Shown piece after piece: positions 1 through 11,609 of a stretch of 64,000 nucleotides of DNA. The stretch comes from Annulohypoxylon bovei var. microspora (Eukaryota; Ascomycota; Sordariomycetes; Xylariales; Hypoxylaceae): assembly GCA_022836615.1 (NCBI GenBank), contig MU405318.1, positions 1 through 64,000 on the forward strand, given 5' to 3'. The position numbers and the translations under genes are program-made. Numbering within the stretch: the first letter of the stretch is position 1; every line of letters starts with the position of its first letter. Below the pieces are notes generated by a model. That model was not told the DNA's origin, made no database searches, and saw nothing but the letters and a program-made list of their open reading frames with translations.

Positions 1-285
1 AGGGAGGGATGATCAGGGGCAGAGCCCCGTATCCACTGGTCACGTGATACAGCACCTGTATATAGCCAGCCATCGTGGCCTTTTCCCACGATCTTGTCAC
101 TCAGCTTCATTCAATATACATATCACAGATCCAGCCATAGCTCCCGTAGATGGCCAGTCACTCGTTTTAGATACCAGTTCTCCCCTGATCAGAGACCACT
201 CGTCATGCTTGTCTCAGTATCGCCAGCATAGCCGTCAGCTTAGCTGTCTCTAGCCAGGTCCCCGGTTGCTGGAGCCTTGCTTTAG
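1..285. other. GC-balanced flank of the RIP block, possibly an LTR fragment
   Basis: This stretch has normal base composition and stops abruptly where the AT-saturated block begins. It carries a TATA-like run (tgtatatag near position 57) and a C/T-rich tail, which would fit the promoter/R region of a retrotransposon LTR. Only the edge is in the window and no matching second LTR was seen, so this is a weak guess. The open frame here starts at GTG and resembles nothing I know. Confidence 0.25.
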
Positions 286-3200
286 AATAATATATAATTG
301 TTATTTTATAATTAAATTAATCTTTTAAATATAATTTAAGTAATAAAAAAAATAATATAATAAATGGCTTTAATTATTTAAATATTAATCGAAAATAAAA
401 TATATAATATATTTATAATAATTATTATATTTTATAATATAATAACGTTTTTTTATAACTTATAAATTTTTAAGGTAACGATAATTTAACCGGGTGTAAC
501 TTAATTAAAACCTTAAGATTTAATGAAAATAATATTAATAATAACATAATAAATAATAATATTAAATTTTAAATAAAATAATTAATAAATTAATTTAATT
601 AAAAAAAAAAATAAATTTATAATAAAAGTATTCGATAATAAATGCTTTAATTATAATAAAAAAAGTTATTAAATAAAAGATTATATTTAAAAGTTACGTT
701 TTTTTTAAAAAACTTTAATATATTTAATAAAATTTAAGAAAGTTACATTAAAAAGCATTTTATTTAAAGAAAATAATAACGATTATTAAAAATTTAAAAA
801 GAAAATCCGAAATGTTTATAATAAATGGAAAAATAAAAGTGATAATAAATAAATTTATTTTATAAAAAATGAAAATAAAAAATAAAATTAATAAAGTTTA
901 ATAAAAACGTTAATTAAATTAAATATTAATTTAAAACTTATTAATTTATTTAATAACTTTAATAATGAAAATTAAAATAATTATATTCATTTAATGAAAA
1001 TAAATAATAACTTTAAATTATTATTATATAAAAATAAATTAATTAAAAAAAAATATAAAAAGTAATATAATTTTTTTATAATTAAATTAAACGATAAAAA
1101 ACATTTTATAACCTTTTTTAATTATAATTACGCGGCTTATTACATTTCATAATTTTTAATAAAAAATTTATAAAAATACGAAATAAAATAATCATTTACC
1201 ATAATAAAAATAAACGGTTTAAAGTTACGTATAACGAAAAATATTATTATTATAATAAGGTTTAAAATTAAAAATAAATATAATACTTCATTTATAATAT
1301 TAATAAAAATCATTTTAAATAAAACGTTTTTAAGAAACTTTACATTTAAAAAAAATATATTTCATAAATAAGAAATTTAATGTAAAAACGAAGCAAATAA
1401 AGAAATTATTATATTATAAAAATATAAAAGAAAATTTACTTTGGAATTAATTAATAAAATACTAATTAATTACGTATAAAAATTAATTTTTAACGTTTTT
1501 TATAAATTTAAATTATAATGGCACAAAAATACATTTATTATAAATAATGTAATTAACGTTTATTTAAACATTTATATTAATAAAATATTTAAATTTTTTA
1601 ATAAAAAAAAACGATAAATAAATATAATTACAAAAACATAACATTATATTAATATAAATAACTTTCCATTTATAAAACTTTCTTTAAAAAAATACAACCC
1701 ACGGTAAAAATAAGCGTTACATAAATTTATTAAAAAACATAAAAAAAAAATTATTTAAAAAAGTAAAAATCTTTAAACTTTACCATTATTATTTACTTTT
1801 AAAAAAACATTTAATTAAATAATTATATTAAATAAAACAAATTTAAATATAATTTAACATTTTTATTACGATTATTAAAAAATTAATAAATATATAAAAA
1901 AAAACGTACATCCATTATTTAATATTATAAATTAAATTTAAAAAACATTAAACCATAAATAATACGCCTTTATTAATTTAAAAAACAAGTTTTAATATAT
2001 ATTTATATACGAACCACATCACGAAAAAATAATTTTCGTAACTTTATTTAAAATATATAAATAAATAATAATATTATTTAACTTAATAAACGTTTTAATA
2101 ATGTTTTAAATATTTATGGAAAAAATTATGGTTTTTTTTATTAAATAATTAATTAAATTATTAAATAACATAATAATATAAATTAATATAAAAAAATAAT
2201 TATATAAATAATTTTTAATAATTTTTAAACGTTTTACGGTATATAATATAATTATTAACATTTTTAAGTTTTAATTTTTCGTTAAAAAAAAAATCTTTTT
2301 CGGTTTTATTATTTTTAAAATTAACATTAAAATAAACTTAATTAAAATAACAATAATTAAAAATCGTTTTAAGTTTAAAATAATTATATAAATTAAAACA
2401 TTTATTAATGTAATAAGTTATTTTAAATATTTAATAAAGAATTATTTAATAATAATAACTTTATTAATAATTTTTATAAATAAACTTAAAGGTAAATTTA
2501 TTAAATTAAATGTAAAAGCGATAATAACATAAAAAAAGATTTATAATTTAATTATTATTATATTAATGGTATAACGATTTAATTAAAAATTACTTTTAAT
2601 AATTAAATTAAATGTTAATAAATTATACATTAAAATAATTTTATTTTAATTATATTTTTACAATGATTAAAATATTTTATATTTAATAATTTATTTTTTT
2701 AAAAAATTTACGAATATATAAATACATTATTTAATTTAAAAAAAAGAATTATTAAGAATTATATTATTATTATAACATTAATATTATTAAGTAAAAGGAG
2801 GAAAAATTATAATAATTATAAATTATAAATCGCTTAAATTAATTAATATTAAAATTAAATAACTTATTAAAATTATATGTTTTTTAAATATTATTAAATA
2901 TTATAATATATAAATTATTTATTATTTTAATAAAGTTTATATATTAATAAATTATTTATTTAAACCTTTTAATTTAAACTTAATTAATAAAATCTTATTA
3001 ATTAATAAAAATAAAATAATAATAAAATCCATTTAATATTTTTATAAGTTTAATTAATTAAATTTTTAAATAATTTATAAGTATTTATTATAAGAAATAA
3101 ACCTTTTAATAATAATAAAAAAAAATAAATAAAAAAATATTTCATTAAACATTAAAATTAATTATATAAAATTTCGAAATATATTAAAACATTTAAAAAT

Positions 3201-4620
3201 TCTTTATATATAATAAAAATAATAATTAATGTAATAAATATATAACTTATATTAAAATATAATAATATAATTCGTTAATTAATGAATATACATTATAATT
3301 AAAAATATATTATAATTAAAATAATATTTAAAAAAATAATAAAATTATTTTAATATTTTAAAATAACGTTAATAATATATTAAATTATAATTAAATATTT
3401 TTTTTATTAATTAATAAAGAAATTAAATACGTTATTATTAAATTTATAATTAATACACTTTTTAACATTATTTACGCGTTAAATAATTAATTATATGTTT
3501 TTAAAATAAATAATAATATTAATAATAATTAAATACATTATTAATTAAATAAAAATTAAAATAATATTATTAACGAAATTCATTAATTATATTTTATTAT
3601 TTATAAAGATTAAAAAAATGTTTAATTATTTATAAAAATAAATATTTAATAATGTTTAAAATTTCGTCGGTTATAAAGTTATAAATTAAATTTAATAATA
3701 TAATTTTATCGTAAAATTAATTATTTCTTTACGTTTTAAAAGTAATAATAAAATAAAAAAAGTTAATAATAATTTAAAAAAAATTATATTTCGAAAATAT
3801 TAAATGAATTTTATAATTATAAACTTATTTAATTTATTTTAACGAGCTTTAATTATTTATAATTATATTATTAAATTTAATAATTATAATAATTTCTTTT
3901 TAATATTTAATATATAACCCTTTTAAAATTAACCATTTATTAAATACGCCGAATATATTCGTAAATTAATTAAAAAAGAAAAATTATAACTTAAAAATAA
4001 TTAATAATATAATATAAAACTTTTATAATTTATAATTATTATAATAATATAAAAACATTTTAAAAATAAATAAAAACGTATTTATAAAAAAAAAAAAACT
4101 TAATATATATTTATATTTTTAAAAATTAAATATTAAAAATACGATAATAAATAAATAAATATAAATTATATTATAATAACTTATAAAAAATTTATTATTA
4201 TTATTAAAGTAATATTTATTAATTACGTAATTTAAAAAAGTTAATATTTTTTAATAAATATAATAATAATAATTTATTTCCGGCGTATATAAATAACGGC
4301 CATTTTATATAAAATTTATAATATATAAATAAACGGATGTTTAAATAAAACCGGCGGCGATTATAAAAAAAATTACATTTATAATAATTACAAATAATTA
4401 TAATAAAAAAAGAAAATAATGTGGATTTTTAATTTAAAGGTTTCCGTAATAACATTTAAACCATTTATAATAATAAGCGTGGGTTATTAAAATAACCTTA
4501 AATCGCGTATAAATTTAATTAATTATAAAATTTAAATTAATTAATAATTAATCATACAAGTTTACTTTTATTAATACAAAATAACGTTTATTATATATAA
4601 ACGGTATTCCGTACGATTAA
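286..4620. repeat. AT-saturated, gene-free block (RIP-degraded repeat)
   Basis: About 4.3 kb is made almost only of A and T, with stops in every frame; no open frame of 60 codons occurs here. TpA is extremely common and many of the few remaining C residues sit in CpG. This is what repeat-induced point mutation (C to T, both strands, repeat-targeted) leaves of a transposon in Pezizomycotina. Both edges are sharp: it begins just after position 285 and ends near 4620, where normal composition resumes within tens of bases. The original element cannot be recognised. It is probably heterochromatic. It lies about 400 bp upstream of VPS4. Confidence 0.85.
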
Positions 4621-5024
4621 GAGGCTCGGACGCACATACCCCTTTAGGATAAGACAATTTAGTGGATCTAGCCTACGCTATCGTATGGGCGATAGTATGA
4701 GATACTTCTTACCTCATACATATTTCTATAGAAATAGAAGTACCACTTACCATTAGACGTCGGCGGCAATAATCGACTGCGGGTTGCAGTTGCAGTTGCA
4801 TTTTCCTGCCCAGTCTAGCATCACAGGCTCAACAACTTCCAAGCTTGGAAAACTTAACGAAAACAAACTTCTACTCCGATTTTCTCACCACCATTCCAAT
4901 TGCTTCACGACTCTCCGACAAACTTTTTCCCCATCTCCCCCACAAACCCCAATTCTTCTCGGATACCACACACAGGCTGCTGTTCCAAGGCAGCTAAGCA
5001 AGCACCCCCCCATCGTCATCCAAA
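4621..5024 (+). promoter_or_regulatory. Promoter and 5' leader region of VPS4
   Basis: Unique sequence between the RIP block and the VPS4 start codon. It includes an imperfect inverted stretch around 4670-4740 (gatag/ctatc and atagaaatagaag-type repeats) and a C/T-rich leader from about 4870, typical of fungal 5' leaders. Open frames across it are shadows. Confidence 0.4.
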
Positions 5025-6454
5025 ATGTCCAACACCGATTTTCTCGGTCGGGCGATCGAGACGGTGAGACGCGCCATAGACGCCGACAACGGGAACGAGT
5101 ACGAAAAGGCATACCAGCTATACTACCAGTCCCTCGAGCTATTCATGCTCGCCCTAAAATGGGAAAAGAACCCCAAGTCGAAGGAGATGATCCGCCAGAA
5201 GACCGGCGAATACATGGATCGCGCCGAGAAGCTGAAGGCCCATCTTTCCGATGCGGATGCGAAGCGTAAAAAACCGGGCTTGGTCGGAGCGAATGGCTCG
5301 TCGACAGGCGGGACGGGTAAGGGGAAGCAGAATGGAGAGGAGGTTGATGAGGATAGTAAGAAACTTCGGAATGCCCTCGCCGGTGCTATTCTACAAGACC
5401 GGCCGAATGTCAAGTGGGACGACGTTGCTGGGCTGGACGGAGCAAAGGAAGCATTAAAAGAGGCCGTGTTATTGCCTATCAAGTTCCCCAACCTATTTCA
5501 AGGGAAGCGCCAACCGTGGAAGGGTATCTTGCTATACGGACCGCCTGGTACGGGTAAGAGTTATTTGGCGAAAGCTGTAGCTACCGAAGCAAACAGCACA
5601 TTCTTCAGCGTGAGCAGTAGTGACTTAGTGAGCAAATGGATGGGTGAGAGTGAAAGGTATGTCTCCTGAATACTTCTCTCCTGGACCCTAGACCCTTAAC
5701 TGACATCCTCTTCTCCTAAAGGTTAGTCAAGCAACTCTTCGCCATGGCGCGAGAGAATAAACCTTCTATCATCTTCATCGATGAGGTCGACGCCCTCTGT
5801 GGTCCGCGAGGGGAGGGTGAATCGGAAGCTTCACGAAGGATAAAGACCGAGATGTTGGTGCAGATGGACGGTGTTGGGAAAGACTCGACGGGTGTGCTAG
5901 TGTTGGGTGCAACGAATATCCCGTGGCAATTAGACGCTGCTATCCGAAGACGATTTCAGCGGAGAGTACACATCAGTCTACCAGATATCGGTGCGAGGAC
6001 TACCATGTTCAAGCTCGCTATTGGAGAAACTCCGACTACGTTAAAGACCGAGGATTACAGAAAACTAGCAGCACAGGCCGAGGGTTATTCGGGCAGTGAT
6101 ATCACTATTGCCGTGCAGGACGCCCTTATGCAACCCATACGGAAAATCCAGCAAGCCACACACTTTAAAGAGGTAAGCCTTCGATGATCCTCACGCGCAC
6201 AGCTCTTCCTGTTGCTAATATCCGAATTCTAGGTACAAAAGGATGGTAAAACACTCGTAACGCCGTGCTCACCAGGAGACGCTGGCGCAAAGGAGATGAC
6301 ATGGGACGACGTTGATTCGGAATTACTACTCGAGCCTCTAGTCGACTTCAAGGACTTCGTCAAGGCCATCAAGTCATCGAGGCCGACGGTTTCGGGCGAG
6401 GATCTGACGCGTAATTCGGAGTGGACCAAGGAGTTTGGAAGTGAAGGAAACTAA
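5025..6454 (+). CDS. VPS4: Vacuolar sorting AAA ATPase Vps4
   Basis: Three exons: 5025-5656, 5722-6172 and 6233-6454, giving 434 aa (yeast Vps4 is 437). Residues 1-75 form the MIT domain that binds ESCRT-III tails. A charged linker follows, then the AAA module with Walker A GPPGTGKS (172-179) and Walker B IIFIDEVDAL (acidic pair D231-E232). The C-terminal part keeps the Vps4 beta-domain and final-helix pattern (WDDVDSELL, then DFVKAIKSSRPTV). Vps4 disassembles ESCRT-III filaments at endosomes for multivesicular-body sorting, and acts in other membrane-scission events. Introns are 65 and 60 nt with clean GTATGT/GTAAGC donors, and the reading frame is exact across both joins. Housekeeping; no anomaly seen. 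Confidence 0.97.
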
Positions 6455-7080
6455 GTCGGCCAGGGGAGGTTACGGAGCGCAACGGCATTACAAGGGCGTT
6501 ATGGGCGCGAACTTTACCATCATCGTTTGGGACACCACTTCGTGGCTAGATTATTTGAGCTCGCTAGCCATCCGGAACACATAGGTATGGTTGCTTGTAC
6601 TAGGCACAGAGCAATTGATCACTTGTTAATTCTTCGATATGGAGAACGGGAACTCAGATTAATGATATTGTACCTCGATTCAGACTCACTTCAAGTCTCA
6701 TGAATTATACAAGTACAACCTGACATCAGTCTGAGTATTGTAATTTGCTGACAGCTAACATAAACTTGAAACTATGAGTTTTTGACTATTGAGTAGAATA
6801 TACATCACAATACCATGACCTACATTTTATCCTACTAGATCAGGGCAATACAGAGACGTACCGGAACCATATATCACGATTTTCAACATCGTGATTCAAC
6901 TAAAAAAGCAACTCATATTCACTTCGTCTTATCGATTCGGCATAAGAAGGACGGGTATGAGCCTACCATATACACAACCACACCCAGATAGAGAAAAGAA
7001 AAAACACCTAAATCCCCGAACGCCTAGCCGATGCCTGGACCAACGTTGAACCTTTCGACCCCTACGGATGAAAACGTTCC
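6455..7080. other. Convergent 3' intergenic region, VPS4/NOP56
   Basis: 626 bp between two convergent genes, holding the 3' UTRs and transcription ends of both. It includes a short inverted pair, atatcacgatttt / caacatcgtgat, near 6870-6895. I see no gene. Confidence 0.4.
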
Positions 7081-8718
7081 TTACTCGTCAGCGTGCTTCT
7101 TCTTCTTTTTCTTCTTCTTCTCGCCATCAGCCGCCTCTGGTTCCACCGCGCCGTTCACGTCGCTATGCTTGCGCTTCTTCTCCTTCTTGTCTTTCTTGTC
7201 CTTGGTCTTCTTTTCTTTCTTGGGTGTGGCGCCAGCAGCTGGCGGGTGAGCGTCAATCATCTCCGTGTCGATAGCCAAACTCTGGCCATCTGCGAGGATG
7301 TCGGCCATTGCCCGGTCCTGTGTGCGGGTTAGTAAATCGTAGTATCTCATATTCAGTAATCACACTTACCATCGCATCCGCATTCTTGGTTGGCTTCTTG
7401 CCAGTGGCGTAGAACTCCAGCCGGTCTTCGACCTGTTGCCTTAAAGCATCGCCGAACTTCTTGGACGGCTGCTCGGCGAAGTTGTCAATTCGACTGGCGA
7501 TACTGCATTTGTTCGCAAGATATCTTGAAATACGACCCTTGTCCTTCTGATTCGCCCTACCGATAAACGAGCTGTGGTAGATAAGTCCAAACTTGGGGGT
7601 GTTGCCCTTCGTCTTCAGAGCTCGGAACAGGGCTTTCTCGGCACCGAGAATCTGAAGGGTGGAAGCTGGGTACTTGGATAAGTTCGTCAGAGAACCAGCC
7701 TTTTGGATGAGACGAGCAGCAACGACTTCTCCAATAAGCGCGGCTAGATTCGGTGCAACCGTGCTCATCTTGTCCACTAAATAGCTGTATAGTGTCCTTC
7801 GGTACTCGGCGAGCTTGACGACCTTGCCGGCGAATGTGGAGATATTGCTCATATCAACCTCTGACAATTCTCGTCCCATGGAGATCTTGGCTTTGGTGAT
7901 AACCTCCTGGGCCTTCTCCTCATCCTCATTAACCAGCGCGGCAATCTCGTGAAGCTTGTCATCCGTCAGGGTCGACTTGTCACCGATGTAGAGAGCCAGG
8001 CGCGCGTAAGTTATGTTGTCAGAAGCGATGCTGTAGAGCTCAGGGAAGTGCCATCCGTACCACTCCCGGACTTTCTGAGAGAACAGGTTGATACCTTTGT
8101 CGAGGTTATCTAGGGTCGCAATAGCCCTGATGATATGGTTATCGTTCTTGTGGACGTTGAACTTGACCTTTCCACGAGAGTAAGCGTGGCCAAGACCAAG
8201 CTGGGCCCTTTCTACATCTCCATCTTGAAGACCCTTCAACAATTTGGAGGAGTGGAGTCGGATGCCTCGTAGTAGATCGGCAACGACTTCAGATGTATCA
8301 CCGGTCTCACATTCAACTCCAGGGAAAACAGCCTTGATGGAACCAGCCAGGTTCTTGTCGGCGACACCAAGCACGATCTTGCTCTTCTTAGACTGGGGAA
8401 GGTTCAATTCGAGGTTGGACTTGAGGTAATCAGAAAGAATACCCTCCGAGATTAGATTGATGTTCTCGAGAGCGTCGGCGGCGTTTCTAAAAATCCAAAA
8501 TTGTAAGCGATCATTATAGGGTACTTCCAGAGAGATCAATAACCGTACCTCCAGGGCGCAAAGTTGACCAATTGGACCATTTTGCCAAACTTGGACAGGT
8601 CCTGGCCAGCTTTTTGAACCTCCTTCAAGTGCAGGCCAACAGTGTCCTGCTGGTGAACAACCTTGAAGACGGCATAGCCGACAGCGGACTCGTGTAGTAG
8701 GAAGTCTACGCGCGTCAT
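7081..8718 (-). CDS. NOP56: Box C/D snoRNP core protein Nop56
   Basis: Three exons on the minus strand: 8549-8718, 7370-8486 and 7081-7317, giving 507 aa. The start (MTRVDFLLHESAVGYAVFKV) matches Nop56 rather than Nop58. The NOSIC and Nop domains follow, with hallmarks ERAQLGLGHAYSR, NDNHIIRAI, REWYGWHFPEL, APNLAALIGE, GSLTNLSKYPASTLQILGAEKALFRAL and KGRISRYLANKCSIASRIDN. The C terminus is a KKE/KKD-rich nucleolar tail. Nop56 pairs with Nop58, fibrillarin and Snu13 to guide 2'-O-methylation of rRNA. Introns are 62 and 52 nt. Convergent with VPS4. No sequence anomaly. Confidence 0.97.
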
Positions 8719-9441
8719 CTTGTCTGTTGTGTTGATCTCACGCGGGCTTGCGCATAGATTGTCGTTGTGTAGCGGTGGTGATAAAAAAAATTGAAGCTTG
8801 AAAAAAAAGATCCAAAAATTTTTTGTCTCAAGAAAGCTAGGTCCCCACATCGGTAGGTACGTACTAATGCGGCAGAAGTTCGGCCAATGCAAGTGCACGT
8901 TCCAAGAATCTAGAAATCGGACTTACTATATTAGGACTAGCGTGGTATTACCATGAAAGTTCGGGATTCAACCCCATTCAAATTTGACATCCGGTCCCGG
9001 TCCGAGTCTGTCAACCGGACAAGGCAAGAAGTGTTTCTAGATAAGGCTCTTTCTCTCACCCCGTGTACTAATGTGTTTTAATACGAATGGCGAGGCATAA
9101 TATGGAAACGCTTGGAAGGTTCAATGAGGAGAATACAGTTCGCCTTCTCTCAGCTAATCAGGATCCAGCTTCTGCAAGTGTCGGTAATTTCCTAACTTAG
9201 AGCCTCATGAGTTAGGAGGCTTTCACGTGGAGTAGATAGGCAGGCTGCACGACATCTACCACCATAGACACCGATCATCATCAACTTGATTGCACAGCAA
9301 CGTAAGCCCTGGGCGTACTTTTTCAGGTCTAATTTCATTGGATCAATTCCCTCTTATCTAGGACTCCTCGCAATTCCCAAAATCTCACGATACCATAGTG
9401 CGTCTCATCCCCTCGTACAAGGCACAATGTTGAATAGATAT
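8719..9441. other. Intergenic region upstream of NOP56
   Basis: About 720 bp with the NOP56 promoter: an A/T-tract-rich leader at 8780-8825, then unremarkable sequence with a short palindrome-like cctaacttagagcctc / gagttaggaggc pair near 9190-9220. No gene seen. The next gene ends at 9442 on the same strand. Confidence 0.4.
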
Positions 9442-10098
9442 TCAAGGCTCTGAAAAGACCTCTACATGGCAAGATATCAAATTCCTTTGAATAGCTTTTC
9501 CGCCTGATCTGTTGTCGGAAATTTCCGCGTCTGTGCTCCTATCCGACTTTCCTGGGAGCTGAATTCTGTTGGTTTGTTGAGAATCCTCAATTGCTATGTT
9601 TCCAAAAATCTTAACTACACAATAGAATACTTCGTGTTAACAACCTTACATCGGAAAGACATATTATATATAGTTAGGGTGATAATAACTTACAACTGTT
9701 CAAACTTTGCTCTTGCTGGCTTTTCGGCCCCTTCCTCGCCTCTTCTCGATTTGTATGCCCATGCTCATCTGTTGCAGAACGTCTCTTGTTCTCAGAAAGG
9801 TGCTCTAGCAAAAGTGCATTGTCGGGCAACGTTTCATCTAAATCGTGAATCACAAGCCTGTTCTTAGGCTCCAAATTATAGTGCTTGATGATCCAGGCTT
9901 TGAGACTGCCAATAGTTAGGTCGTAGCCAACTGGAAGACGAGTCGTCTGGCCTTCATTCTCGGCGTCTTCATCAAAACAACAAGAGTTAGTAGTGTATTA
10001 TACGAAGTGTTTTGGATAGGGGCCATCAGTCGAGTTATTTTCTCCACTGATTCATCGTAAGGCTTACCAAGTCGGACTAAGAGGTACCTTGTAGCCAT
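9442..10098 (-). CDS. Ubiquitin-like protein with C-terminal amyloid-type motif array (novel)
   Basis: Hand-built three-exon gene of 158 aa: 10068-10098, 9694-9966 and 9442-9614. Intron 1 (101 nt) has GTAAGC, a perfect CTAAC branch and AG; intron 2 (79 nt) has GTAAGT..TAG; all joins are in frame. A second in-frame acceptor for intron 2 lies 15 nt upstream. Residues 1-67 follow the beta-grasp order of ubiquitin: MATRYLLVRL strand, then TTRLPVGYDLTIGSLKAWI (strand plus helix), then EPKNRLVI and a D-rich turn. There is no C-terminal Gly-Gly, so conjugation is unlikely. Residues 68-100 are a polar linker. Residues 106-119 (GNIAIEDSQQTNRI) and 132-149 (EISDN.., then KAIQRNLI) match, in the same order, the C terminus of the neighbouring SesA gene. 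That match supports exon 3. Function inferred: adaptor in an amyloid-type signalling pair. Family not recognised. Confidence 0.6.
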
Positions 10099-10889
10099 TA
10101 CTACGGCTACCCTGAGAAGTGGTGAAATAAAATGGCTTGGAGACGGAACATAGCCCTATACTCTGGGGATCGAATTTGAGGCCATTATATACAGAGAGGT
10201 TGAGCCTCATCTGTCGGCTGGGGGATGGTAAGTGGTAAGGCATACCTTTATTCGGGAAATCTCGGGTTGTTGCCTACCTAAGTAGGTACCTGTAGGCATC
10301 CTTCAGAAGACTCTCGTGAAAATCTAGTATCTCACCATAGTAACTTGTGCAATTTGATACGTATCAGATACCTGGCTCTGTAATATGGGCGCCATAAGCA
10401 ACAAGGTGAGATATGCAAGGCATGAAAATATAATTATTATTGGTGCGGAGATTCTAGAACCAGTATGATCATCGCATAATGTTGTTCGCGAACAACTTCC
10501 GGGGCAGCTGAAGATTATGTAGGTATTTACGCCACATTGAAATCCTTGTATTACAACATAAGGGCGGACGGTCCTTGGAGTAGCCAGGCTGAGCAAAATT
10601 AGGACAAGGTTACTTTGAGTCCGTATACGACAAATCGCACGTGGTTATGGTACTATGGTACTATGATTGCATGTTTTTAACAATTATAATAAAGAGAGAG
10701 AAATAAAAGTCCAAATTTAGTAGATATTTGATAAGTTGGAAACCTCTATTGAACTAAGGAAATATTAGGAAATCTACTAAGGTATTTGAGTGAATAGGAT
10801 GAATATAATAGTTAATAATGGTAGTAGATTACTAACCTGGATGTAAGTAGGCTTTAACCTTCGTCTTGACGTTTTGAAGCTATCTCGGT
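10099..10889. other. Intergenic region between the Ubl gene and the SesA gene
   Basis: About 790 bp containing the likely promoter of the Ubl gene. A near-palindrome cctacctaagtaggtacct lies at 10275-10293. The stretch 10640-10850 is AT-rich with a short duplication (tggtactatggtactatgattg). No coding sequence I can support. Confidence 0.4.
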
Positions 10890-11567
10890 TTAAACCTCGA
10901 GCAATTTCAATAGTCCTGATCCTGCTAATATGAGATTCTTCTGTTGGCTATTCCCAAGGGCTTTGTTCTCCACAATCCTTGCCGTAGTCGAAGCCTTCGA
11001 GTCTTCTATACCGATCACTCCATTAACCTGATTTGCGTTCTCCCAAGATTCGTTCCTTTCTATAAATAGACGATTGATTCTTTCGGGCGCACGATTATTG
11101 AAGTTATCCCTCAGTTCCCCTGCTATGCCAACGTTTACAACCCCAATTTGTAACGTTAGGTCGCTCTTTGCCATATCTAGTCGTTTCAGAACATCGTCCA
11201 GCTTTGCATCGTCTCTCTCTGCCCGGACTAAGGCATGCAGGCCTTGCCGCAGCGGACTCTTTTGTTGCCGTAGGGCCATAACCTCTAGGATCTTGTAAAG
11301 TTCGACGGCGATGATATTGATTCGTTCCACTCGCGCGTGGATCTCTTCTATGTGTAATTCAGGTCTACGCTTGACTGTTTGTATAATATCGAATAGGCTG
11401 CAAGCTTGTGTTCTCGTATCCTCGAAAACTTTGGGGGCTGATTTGACGCTCTCGCGTGCCATATCAATCTGCTGCCATAGATCGATAACTTGTGAGACCA
11501 ACTGCACGACGGCCGTAGCCGAGCTGACCACATCCTGATAACCCAAGAAACATGTGTAAGCATTCAT
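10890..11567 (-). CDS. SesA-type helical domain protein with C-terminal amyloid-type motif (HET-S-like layout)
   Basis: A 225-aa ORF. Residues 12-165 look like the SesA / NACHT-NTPase N-terminal domain: VVSSATAVVQLVSQVIDL opening, heptad-rich helices, then DDVLKRLDMAKSDLTLQI. The C-terminal ~50 residues are polar, with GVIGIEDSKASTTARI (183-198), then KALGN and QQKNLI. This tail is shared with the adjacent Ubl gene and resembles HET-s-related amyloid motifs. Effector-type domain first and amyloid motif last is the layout of HET-S-type executioners. Start choice is uncertain. Besides ATG at 11565-11567, an ATG mini-exon at 11607-11609 followed by a GTGAGT..CAG intron (11535-11606) would give a protein starting M-DVVSSATAVV, closer to the family. 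In that model it is 215 aa. Confidence 0.65.
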   Translation of the reverse strand: MNAYTCFLGYQDVVSSATAVVQLVSQVIDLWQQIDMARESVKSAPKVFEDTRTQACSLFDIIQTVKRRPELHIEEIHARVERINIIAVELYKILEVMALRQQKSPLRQGLHALVRAERDDAKLDDVLKRLDMAKSDLTLQIGVVNVGIAGELRDNFNNRAPERINRLFIERNESWENANQVNGVIGIEDSKASTTARIVENKALGNSQQKNLILAGSGLLKLLEV

Positions 11568-11609
11568 ACACCGCTAGAAAAATAGAAAAGATAAGACATC
11601 ACTCACCAT

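Noticed and set aside
9574..9867. 97-codon plus-strand frame
   Set aside because: Starts at TTG and lies antisense to the better supported Ubl gene.
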